DNA from: DAIDJD01 sp035485275
GTDB taxonomy: Bacteria > Oederibacteriota > JAJYGY01 > DAIDJD01
Reading direction: 5' to 3'
DNA: 24,989 nt
NCBI GenBank assembly: GCA_035485275.1
Contig: DATHOE010000032.1
Span: 1 to 24,989 of the forward strand
Shown in pieces: positions 6,739 through 14,195 of the stretch. The first letter of the stretch is position 1. Every line of letters starts with the position of its first letter. The notes below the pieces were generated by a model, which did no database searches, was not told the DNA's origin, and saw nothing but the letters and a program-made list of their open reading frames with translations. Both the position numbers and the translations under genes were made by a program.

Positions 6739-9700
6739 AGGCCTCCGGGCGTCTGCGCTCTTCGCTGGTCATCCTGGCGGCCCTCGGCGTAGGGCTGCTG
6801 CTGGCCGCGCTGTGGATCGACGACACCCAGTTTTTGGGCCGGGACCGCGTGCTCGGCGAGAGCCTGGCCCAGGCCCAGGAGGCGGGGCGGCAGTCGGACC
6901 TGGTCCACTCGGTCGCGGCTTTCCTGGATCCGCAGGCCGTTCTTGTCGACGGCCGGCGCGGGGCCCTGCTTGAGTCCCTGAGCCGGGCCGCGGACAGCCC
7001 GGCCATGAACGCCTGGGCGGACTACGTCCCCGGGCGCCGTCCCAGGAGGACGCGGCCCGTGAACCCCCAGCTGGTGCTGAACGCGCTGTGCATGGACCGG
7101 GCCAACCGCTGGGTCTCGGCGCAGCTGACGGACAAGACCGGACGGGTGGTGGCCTCCTGGCCGGCCCTGGCGCAGGGCGCGGTCGTGGACCTGTCCCATG
7201 ACCCCTACTTCATGGCCTTGAGCGACCCCAATGTCGGCCCGGGCATCGTGCGCCACGGCTACATCAAGGTCGCCACGCCCCAAGGCGCCCCGGCCGCGGT
7301 GCTGGTGGCCGCCTGCGGCGTCGCGGACGCGAATGGCGCCTTCGCTGGCCTGCTGAAGATAGACATCGATGTCCACCGCAACCTCTTCGGCCGCGACGAG
7401 GGCCTGGACCCCTTGCTGGCCCAGATCCCCGGATCGGAGGCACTGCTGGTGCTGGGCGACGGGCGGGAGATCTACAACAGCGCCGGCCAGACCCTTACCG
7501 AGAACCTGGCCACCGCCAACGCGGGCGGCCCGGGCCTTCTGGCGGCCCTCCTGAACGCCCCCACAGGCAGCCAGAGCCTGGACAACTACGACAGCCGGCC
7601 CATGCTGGCGGTCTGGCAGCGCGTCGGCAGCGCGGCCGCCGGCGCGACGGCGGAGGACGTGCTCAGCCTGCTGGTCTTCGTACCCCGCAGCGCTTTCGCC
7701 GTCCCGGCGCCCGGCCCCGGGGAGGCCCCCAAGGCCTTCTACCAACAGCCGCGGGTGATCGTGCCGCTGGCCCTGGCCCTGGTCTTCCTGCTCCTGGCCT
7801 TGACCCTGCTGCTGCGGGCCACGCCGAGGGACTTCATTTCCAGCGGCGAGCTGCTGCTGCTTCCGGAGGCGGTCGGCGACCACGGCCAGTCCGGGGAAGG
7901 CGGGACCGAGGACAAGGAGCAGGACGCCGGTCCGCACGGCCCCCCTGCGCCGGAGGCGGCCGAGCCCGGCGAAACGGAGCAGGAGCGGGAGGAGGCCGAG
8001 GAAGCCCCACATCCGGCTCCGGCTCCCGCTCCCGCCGTGGACACGGAGGCCCTTGCGCGGGCCGCCGCGGAGCACGAAGAGGCCCTCAAGGAAGTGCTCG
8101 ACCAGCTTTCCGCGGCCCAGGCCGCCCTCAAAGAGGCCAAGCAGGGCCAGGACAAAGAGGCCAAGGCGGGCCAGGAGCTCAAGGCCCAGCTCAACGAGTT
8201 GCGCTCCTCCTTGGACGCGTCCAAGCGCGAGGGCGCCCAGAAGCTGGCCGAGAGCGGCGCCCGCGAAGCCCGCGCCCAGGAGATGAAGGCCGGCCTGGAG
8301 GCGAAGCTGAAGGATTCGGAAAAGGCGGAGGGGCTGCGCAAGGACCAGGAATCCGTGCGCCTGGCAGCCGTGAACACGCTGTCGGGGGAGCTGAAGGCCA
8401 CCCTGGAGGTCATCAAGAATTACATCAGCACCCTTTTGGGCGGCCAGGGCGCCATCAGCGACGGCCAGCAGGAATTTTTGGGCGTGGTCATCAACAAGAG
8501 CGCCCGCCTGGAACGGCTGATCAACGACCTGGTGGAGATCAGCGAGATCGGGTCCGGCGCGAAACCCATGCGCCTGGAGAGCCTGGGGCTCTCGGCCCTC
8601 GTCCAGGACGCCCTGGTCAATGTGCGCCCCCAGGCCGAGAACAAGAACATCAGCCTGGAGCTGGTCGACAACGGCGCGGCGGGCCCGGTGAAGGCGGACC
8701 GGGAGAGGATGGGGGCCGTCCTGCGCGGGCTCCTGACGCAGGCAGTGAAGGTCAGCCCGCGCAACGAGAAGATCGGCCTGGCTCTGGCCGAACGGGACGC
8801 GACCGTGGAGCTGCGGATCACGGATTCGGGGCTCAACCTCTCCCCGGAGCGCGCGTCCAAGGTCTTCGTCCAGTTCCACGGCGTGGATTCCCAGGCCGGC
8901 CCGGAGTTCATCGGCGCCGGGCTGCGATTCAACATCTTCAAAAGCGTGGTCGAGGCCCAGGGCGGAACCATCACGATTGAGAGCCAGTCGTCCAGGGGCA
9001 AGACCTTTGTCCTGTCCCTGCCCAAGGACGCCGGAGGCGTGGACGCGGCGCCCGCCCCCCTTGCGGCGGCCCCGCCCCCGCTTCCAGGCGGTCCCTTGCC
9101 CGCCTTGGGAGCGCTTCCGCCTCCGCCGCCTCCCGCGCCGCCGAAGCCCGCGTCCTCCGCGACCCTGCCCCCCCCGGGATCCTTGCCGCCCTTGGGTCCG
9201 CCGCCCCTGCCGGCCCCGAAGCCCGCCGCGCCGCCCGCCGCGGGCTTGCCCGTCCTGCCCTCCCTGCCGGTCCTGCCTCCCGTGTCCCCCGCTGCCGGCG
9301 CCCCGTCGTCCGATCCGGCGCCGGCGCCGGTCGTGCACAAGCCGGCGCCCGTGGACGAAACCTTGAACGCGCCCTGGAAGCGCAAGCAGACGGACGACGA
9401 TCTCGGCGATTTGGCCGACCTGATCAGCCCGCTGCCCTCGGACCTGCCCCTTTCGAAGCCGGCCGAAAAAGAGACGATCGACTTCGACAGCCTTTTCGCG
9501 CCGAAGACCGAGGGAAAGCCGGCAGGGGAAGCCGCCGCGGGGGCCAAGCCCGCGGACACGGACCTCCTCCAGTTTTCCGCGGTTTTTGGATCGAAGCCCC
9601 AGGGTCCGGCTCTGGAGCTTCCGCCGCCCGCCGCCGCGGCCCCGAGCGCGCCTGCCCCTGCCGTGGTCCCGCCCCCCGCGGCGGCTCCCGCGCCGCTCGC

Positions 9701-9890
9701 GTCGCTGGGGACGGATTTCGACGCCCTCTTCGGCCCACCCGGCGGCTCCGCGCCGAGGCCGCCCTCGGTCCCGGCCGCGCCGCCCGCGCCCGCCCCCGTG
9801 GCGCCGCCGCCGCCCGCCGTGCCCAAGCCGGTCCCGCCTCCGGCGGGCTTCAACACGCTCGATGATCTCAACGAGCTGCTGGGCCAGTGA
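6735..9890 (+). CDS. Membrane Cache-type sensor with degenerate histidine-kinase core and Pro/Ala-rich tail
   Basis: 1051 residues; I recognise domains but no named gene. Order: TM1 (about 8-27); an extracytoplasmic Cache-like domain (about 30-335, with DLSHDPYFMAL near 152); TM2 (about 341-362); an acidic, Pro-rich linker; a coiled coil (about 440-540); a HisKA-like helical hairpin (about 541-620); an HATPase-like fold (about 655-765); and a low-complexity Pro/Ala tail to the end. Key kinase residues look changed: where SHELRTPL is expected the protein has SGELKATL, with Gly551 at the phospho-acceptor His; the N-box Asn is Gln669; the G1 box is D697-S-G-L-N; the G2 box is GAGLRF (727-732) instead of GxGLGL. 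So autophosphorylation is doubtful. The tail carries DFDSLF (916-921) and DFDALF (994-999) motifs. It overlaps gyrA and thiE by four bases at each end. No response regulator is adjacent. Confidence 0.8.
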   Translation: MKASGRLRSSLVILAALGVGLLLAALWIDDTQFLGRDRVLGESLAQAQEAGRQSDLVHSVAAFLDPQAVLVDGRRGALLESLSRAADSPAMNAWADYVPGRRPRRTRPVNPQLVLNALCMDRANRWVSAQLTDKTGRVVASWPALAQGAVVDLSHDPYFMALSDPNVGPGIVRHGYIKVATPQGAPAAVLVAACGVADANGAFAGLLKIDIDVHRNLFGRDEGLDPLLAQIPGSEALLVLGDGREIYNSAGQTLTENLATANAGGPGLLAALLNAPTGSQSLDNYDSRPMLAVWQRVGSAAAGATAEDVLSLLVFVPRSAFAVPAPGPGEAPKAFYQQPRVIVPLALALVFLLLALTLLLRATPRDFISSGELLLLPEAVGDHGQSGEGGTEDKEQDAGPHGPPAPEAAEPGETEQEREEAEEAPHPAPAPAPAVDTEALARAAAEHEEALKEVLDQLSAAQAALKEAKQGQDKEAKAGQELKAQLNELRSSLDASKREGAQKLAESGAREARAQEMKAGLEAKLKDSEKAEGLRKDQESVRLAAVNTLSGELKATLEVIKNYISTLLGGQGAISDGQQEFLGVVINKSARLERLINDLVEISEIGSGAKPMRLESLGLSALVQDALVNVRPQAENKNISLELVDNGAAGPVKADRERMGAVLRGLLTQAVKVSPRNEKIGLALAERDATVELRITDSGLNLSPERASKVFVQFHGVDSQAGPEFIGAGLRFNIFKSVVEAQGGTITIESQSSRGKTFVLSLPKDAGGVDAAPAPLAAAPPPLPGGPLPALGALPPPPPPAPPKPASSATLPPPGSLPPLGPPPLPAPKPAAPPAAGLPVLPSLPVLPPVSPAAGAPSSDPAPAPVVHKPAPVDETLNAPWKRKQTDDDLGDLADLISPLPSDLPLSKPAEKETIDFDSLFAPKTEGKPAGEAAAGAKPADTDLLQFSAVFGSKPQGPALELPPPAAAAPSAPAPAVVPPPAAAPAPLASLGTDFDALFGPPGGSAPRPPSVPAAPPAPAPVAPPPPAVPKPVPPPAGFNTLDDLNELLGQ

Positions 9891-10570
9891 GGCCGGGCTT
9901 GCCTGCCTTTGACCGGCGTCTGCAATGCTACGCGATCACGGACCAGGCCTCGGCCAAGGGACGGGACGACGCGGCCGTGGCGGAAGCCCTGCTGAGGGGC
10001 TCGTCGAGCTGCCTGCAGTACCGGGCCAAGAAGGTGGCGGCGCGGGAGCAATGGCGCATGGCCGGGATTTTGCGGCGCCTCACGCGCGATGCCGGCGCCC
10101 TGTTCATCGTCAACGACCGGGTGGACCTGGCCTTGGACTCCGGCGCCGACGGGGTGCACCTCGGCCAGGACGACCTGCCCGTCGCCGTCGCCCGTTCCCT
10201 GGCGCGCCGGGCGGGGCGGCCGGACCTCATCATCGGCCTGAGCACCCATTCCCTGGAGCAGGCCCGGGCCGCGGAGGGCGAAGGGGCGGACTACATAGGC
10301 TTCGGCCCGGTCTTCGCCACCCTCACCAAGGAAAACAACGTGCCTCCCGTGGGCACCGCCGCGTTAGCGGCGGTGCTTGAGGCCGTGGCGCTGCCGGTGG
10401 TGGCGATCGGCGGGATCAAGATGGGGCACCTGGGGGCCTTGGCGGGCCTCGGCGCCCGGCATTGCGCCATCGTCACGGCCCTGACCTCCGCGGAGGACGT
10501 CGCCGCTGCCGCGGGGGAGCATTGGCGGGTTTGGCGCGAAGCGCGGGATGGGCGGGCCCCAGGGGCCTAG
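9887..10570 (+). CDS. thiE: Thiamine-phosphate synthase (ThiE/TenI family)
   Basis: ThiE joins the thiazole phosphate and HMP-pyrophosphate to give thiamine phosphate (TIM barrel, cytosol). 227 residues, typical length. Family segments: CLQYRAKK (the QxRxK substrate-binding strand), FIVNDRVDLALDSGADGVHL followed by GQDDLPV, IIGLSTHSLEQARAAEGEGA, DYIGFGPVFATLTKEN and VVAIGGI. The start is a GTG at 9887 overlapping the previous stop (GTGA). No other thiamine genes are in the window and no TPP riboswitch is visible upstream, since the upstream DNA is coding. The regulator-like paralogue TenI cannot be fully excluded, but the phosphate-binding motifs favour ThiE. Confidence 0.87.
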   Translation: MRPGLPAFDRRLQCYAITDQASAKGRDDAAVAEALLRGSSSCLQYRAKKVAAREQWRMAGILRRLTRDAGALFIVNDRVDLALDSGADGVHLGQDDLPVAVARSLARRAGRPDLIIGLSTHSLEQARAAEGEGADYIGFGPVFATLTKENNVPPVGTAALAAVLEAVALPVVAIGGIKMGHLGALAGLGARHCAIVTALTSAEDVAAAAGEHWRVWREARDGRAPGA

Positions 10571-10586
10571 CCGTTTTTCTGCCGGG

Positions 10587-12353
10587 ATGGACACCGTGAA
10601 ACAGCTCGGAAAACTCCTCGTTGAAGAAGGCATGGTCGACGCCGACCAGCTGAACAGCGCCCTGGACTACCAGAAAAAAAACGGGGGCAAGCTCGGCGCG
10701 GTGTTCGTCCAGCTCGGCTTCCTCAGCGAGGAAGCGCTCTATTATTTCCTGGCCGTGCAGCTGGGCCTTGAATACGTGGCCGCCCCGGACGTGACGCCGG
10801 ACATCGTGAAGATGATCCCCTCCCAGGCGGCGCTCAAGTTCGGGGTGGTGCCCTACCGCCGCGACGAGCACAGTTTCACCCTCATTACGTCGGACCCCAC
10901 CGATTCCCGCTTCCTGACCCTGCACGACGAGCTGCTGCTGCCGGCCACGGTGGAAATCCGCTTCTGCGTCACCACCGAAACGCAGCTCAAGGCCCTGCTG
11001 GAGCGCCACTATCCCGCCACCCCCGAGGGCGAAGCGCCCGCCGGCATGGGCATGCCCGTGGACACCTCCAAGGACCTGGCCGAGCAGGAGCGCCTCCTCA
11101 ACCCCGAGGATTTCCTCAACTCCGACACCGAGGGCGAGGTCGAGAGCGGCGGCGCCGACGACGTCTACGACGAGAACAAGGTCGACGACGCCCCGGTCAT
11201 ACGCCTGGTCAACAGCATCATCAGCAGCGCGGTCGCCAAGGGGGCCAGCGACATCCACCTCAACCCCTTCGAAAAAAACATGGTGGTGCGGCTGCGCATC
11301 GACGGAAACCTCTACATCCAGCCGGCTTCGCCCCCGAAGTACAGGCGCGCCATGGTGGCCCGCATCAAAGTGATGGGCAAGATGGACATCATGGAGAAGC
11401 GCAAGCCCCAGGACGGACGCATCAAGATCAAGGTCCAGGGCAAGACCATCGACCTGCGCGTCGCCACCCTGCCCACCATCTACGGCGAGAACGTGGTCAT
11501 GCGTATCCTGGACCAGGAGAGCCTGCAGCTGGACCTGACCAAGCTGGGCTTCGAGCCCGACGAGATGGAGGTCTACATGTCGGCCATCCGCAAACCCTAC
11601 GGCATGGTGCTGCACACCGGGCCGACGGGTTCGGGGAAGACCACCACCCTGTATTCCGCCCTGGGCACCATCAACGACCCCGGCAAGAACCTGATGACGC
11701 TGGAGGATCCGGTGGAATACAACCTGCCGGGCGTGGTGCAGTGCCAGGTGAACCCCGACTCCGGGCTGAACTTCAGCTCCGGGCTGCGCGCCAACATGCG
11801 CCAGGACCCCAACGTCATCATGGTGGGCGAGATCCGCGACGGGGAGACGGCCGACATCGCCGTCAAGGCGGCCCTCACCGGCCACCTGGTGCTGAGCACC
11901 CTGCACACCAACAACGCGCCCGCCACGGTCATGCGCCTGGTGGACATGGGGATCGACCCCATGTACGTCGGCAGCTCCCTGCTGGTCGTGGTCGCCCAGC
12001 GCCTGGTGCGCCGCGTCTGCAAGGATTGCAAGCGGCCCTACGAGCCCGACGACGACGAGCTGCTGAAGCTGCGCATCACGCGCGCGGACATCAAGGGGCA
12101 CACCTGCCACAAGGGCCTCGGCTGCGACCGCTGCGGCGGAAGCGGGTACAAGGGCCGGGTGGCGCTCTATGAGATCATGCGCATGACGCCCAAGGTGGAG
12201 GAGGCGATCTACGCGAAGGTCGACCTCAACGACCTCACGGAGGTCTGCATCCAGGAGGGCATGCAGACGCTCCGGATGCTGGCCGTGAAGAAGTGGAAGA
12301 TGGGCGTCACCAGCAGCGATGAAGTGTTGGCCGTGACCGCGGCTGCGGACTGA
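10587..12353 (+). CDS. PilB/GspE-type assembly ATPase with N-terminal MshEN module (copy 1)
   Basis: Hexameric ATPase that powers type IV pilus extension or type II secretion at the inner membrane; 588 residues from the ATG at 10587. The reading frame is open back to 10548, but that start lies inside thiE. The N-terminus has two 24-residue MshEN motifs, QLGKLLVEEGMVDADQL... (6-29) and KLGAVFVQLGFLSEEAL... (35-58), spaced by five residues, the layout of the c-di-GMP-binding MshEN domain. The ATPase half has Walker A GPTGSGKT (345-352), an Asp box around EDPVEYNLPG, Walker B VIMVGEIRD (410-418), a His box with HLVLSTLHTN, and a zinc tetracysteine C478/C481/C513/C516. A paralogue follows 10 bases downstream. 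PilB versus GspE cannot be settled without the partner genes. Confidence 0.93.
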   Translation: MDTVKQLGKLLVEEGMVDADQLNSALDYQKKNGGKLGAVFVQLGFLSEEALYYFLAVQLGLEYVAAPDVTPDIVKMIPSQAALKFGVVPYRRDEHSFTLITSDPTDSRFLTLHDELLLPATVEIRFCVTTETQLKALLERHYPATPEGEAPAGMGMPVDTSKDLAEQERLLNPEDFLNSDTEGEVESGGADDVYDENKVDDAPVIRLVNSIISSAVAKGASDIHLNPFEKNMVVRLRIDGNLYIQPASPPKYRRAMVARIKVMGKMDIMEKRKPQDGRIKIKVQGKTIDLRVATLPTIYGENVVMRILDQESLQLDLTKLGFEPDEMEVYMSAIRKPYGMVLHTGPTGSGKTTTLYSALGTINDPGKNLMTLEDPVEYNLPGVVQCQVNPDSGLNFSSGLRANMRQDPNVIMVGEIRDGETADIAVKAALTGHLVLSTLHTNNAPATVMRLVDMGIDPMYVGSSLLVVVAQRLVRRVCKDCKRPYEPDDDELLKLRITRADIKGHTCHKGLGCDRCGGSGYKGRVALYEIMRMTPKVEEAIYAKVDLNDLTEVCIQEGMQTLRMLAVKKWKMGVTSSDEVLAVTAAAD

Positions 12354-12363
12354 GGTAGGGGCG

Positions 12364-14148
12364 ATGGCGGGACCGATCAAAAAAAAGCGTCTGGGCGAGG
12401 TGCTCGAGGAGGAGGGCATCATCACGGCCGCGCAGCTGCGGGAGGCCCTGGACAAGCAGAAGATGTCCGGGAAATCCCTGGGCGCGACGCTGGTGGACCT
12501 GCAATTCCTCACCGAAGAGGCGCTGTACCAGTTCCTGGCCATCCAGCACGGCCTGCAGGTGGTGGACGTGCGCGAGATCGTGGTGCCGCCGGACCTCCTC
12601 AAGGTCTGCCCCGAGGAGGTGGCGCGGCGCCTCCTGGTCTTCCCCATCTTCCGCCCGAGGAACAACGTGATCTGCGTGGTCGCCAGCAGCCCCGAGAACC
12701 CGGCGCTGCTGCACCTGGACTACGACCTGGTCGTCCCCAGCGGCACCGAGTTCGAGATCGTGCTCTGCCCCGAGGGCGACCTCCTGGCCCTGATCGACCG
12801 CTACTACAAGCCCGCCGGCACCGCGGGCAAGGGCCTTGAGGAGACCCTCAAGGACCTGGAGAACGAGCAGGAAGACGCCATGCTCAAGGCCATGGGCGGA
12901 GGCGGCGCCGGCGGCGACGTGGAGATCGTCAACAACATCGGGTCGCAGGACGACAAGGAGGACGCCGGCCTGCTGGGGGACGAGGGCCCGGTCATCAAGA
13001 TGTGCAACTTCATCCTCGACGACGCCATCTCCAAGGGCACCAGCGACGTGCACATCAACGCCTGGGAGAAGAAGATCGTCGTGCGCCTGCGCATCGACGG
13101 CATCCTGCGGGAGGTGCCCTCGCCGCCGGTGAAGTACAAGCGCGCGCTGGTGAGCCGCTTCAAGATCATGGCCAGGCTGGACCCCATGGAGCGGCGCGTG
13201 CCGCAGGACGGGCGCATCCGCTACAAGTTCCGCGGGCGCAGCATCGACCTGCGCATCAGCACGCTGCCCTCGATCTGGGGCGAGAACATCGTCATGCGCG
13301 TCATCGACCAGGGCTCGATGAAGCTCGACATCAAGGCCATGAACTTCACCGAATCGCAGATGGCGGCCTTCGAATACGCCTACCAGGCCCCCTACGGCAT
13401 GATCCTGGTGACGGGCCCCACGGGCAGCGGCAAGACCACCACGCTGTACGCCGTGCTGGCGGCGGTGAACGACCCGGCCATGAACATCATGACCGCCGAG
13501 GATCCGGTCGAATACCGCCTGCCCCACCTGATCCAGGTGCAGGTGAACCCCGTGGCGGGGCTGACCTTCGCCTCCGTGCTGAAGTCCTTCCTGCGGCAGG
13601 ACCCCGACATCATCATGGTCGGCGAAATCCGCGACAAGGAGACCGCCGACATCGCCGTCAAGGCAGCCTTGACCGGCCACCTGGTCATCAGCACCCTGCA
13701 CACCAACGACGCGCCCGCGACCATCCTGCGCCTGGTGGACATGGGCATCGACGCCATGTACGTCGGCACCTCGGTGCTGGTGGTCTGCTCCCAGCGCCTC
13801 CTGCGCAGGGTGTGCAAGGACTGCGGTGAGCCGTATACTCCTGATTCCGAGGAATTGGCCCAGGCCGGGCTCACCGCCGAATTTTTGAAGGACGGGAATT
13901 TCAGGCGCGGGAAGGGCTGCCCCACCTGCGCCAACTCCGGCTACCGCGGCCGCTGCGCCGTGCACGAGGTGATCGGGATCAACGCGGCCGTCCGCAAGGC
14001 CATCTTTGAGGGGGCCAGCCTCAAGGACCTGAAAAAAATCTGCGTCGCCAACGGCATGGAGACCATGCGCCAGGTGGCGCTGAAGGATTGGAAGCGCGGG
14101 CTGACGTCCCTGCACGAAGTGCTCGGCGAGACCGCGGCGGACCGCTAG
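12364..14148 (+). CDS. PilB/GspE-type assembly ATPase with N-terminal MshEN module (copy 2)
   Basis: 594-residue paralogue of the preceding gene. The MshEN region shows RLGEVLEEEGIITAAQL... (9-32), a full RLG-type motif, and a second motif SLGATLVDLQFLTEEAL... (38-61) in which the usual Gly is Gln and the leading Arg is Ser. A Gly-rich linker near residues 178-186 follows. Walker A is GPTGSGKT (351-358); the Asp box is near EDPVEYRLPH; Walker B is IIMVGEIRD; the His box contains HLVISTLHTND; the zinc cysteines are C484/C487/C519/C522. All catalytic motifs are intact, so both copies should be active. The two differ mainly in the N-terminal half and linker. The ATG at 12364 follows a weak GAGGTAGGGG purine stretch. 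Confidence 0.93.
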   Translation: MAGPIKKKRLGEVLEEEGIITAAQLREALDKQKMSGKSLGATLVDLQFLTEEALYQFLAIQHGLQVVDVREIVVPPDLLKVCPEEVARRLLVFPIFRPRNNVICVVASSPENPALLHLDYDLVVPSGTEFEIVLCPEGDLLALIDRYYKPAGTAGKGLEETLKDLENEQEDAMLKAMGGGGAGGDVEIVNNIGSQDDKEDAGLLGDEGPVIKMCNFILDDAISKGTSDVHINAWEKKIVVRLRIDGILREVPSPPVKYKRALVSRFKIMARLDPMERRVPQDGRIRYKFRGRSIDLRISTLPSIWGENIVMRVIDQGSMKLDIKAMNFTESQMAAFEYAYQAPYGMILVTGPTGSGKTTTLYAVLAAVNDPAMNIMTAEDPVEYRLPHLIQVQVNPVAGLTFASVLKSFLRQDPDIIMVGEIRDKETADIAVKAALTGHLVISTLHTNDAPATILRLVDMGIDAMYVGTSVLVVCSQRLLRRVCKDCGEPYTPDSEELAQAGLTAEFLKDGNFRRGKGCPTCANSGYRGRCAVHEVIGINAAVRKAIFEGASLKDLKKICVANGMETMRQVALKDWKRGLTSLHEVLGETAADR

Positions 14149-14195
14149 CCGGAGCCCATTGGGGCGGCGGTCCAGGCTAAACAGAAGGATGTTCG

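Noticed and set aside
6480..9338. A 952-codon open frame on the minus strand
   Set aside because: It is antisense to gyrA and the sensor gene, both of which have recognisable domains. Its composition (Arg, Gly, Gln, His rich) is the usual shadow of G+C-rich coding DNA.
9042..9890. Possible frameshift in the Pro/Ala-rich tail of the sensor gene
   Set aside because: The DFDxLF motifs recur in the same frame and a coherent acidic C-terminus reaches a stop that overlaps thiE, so the frame is continuous.
9830..9890. TPP riboswitch ahead of thiE
   Set aside because: The upstream DNA is the coding end of the sensor gene, with an overlapping start, and no thi-box sequence is visible.
10548..10587. 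Upstream ATG at 10548 as start of the first assembly ATPase
   Set aside because: It lies inside thiE and would add 13 residues without family similarity; the ATG at 10587 gives the standard MshEN start.
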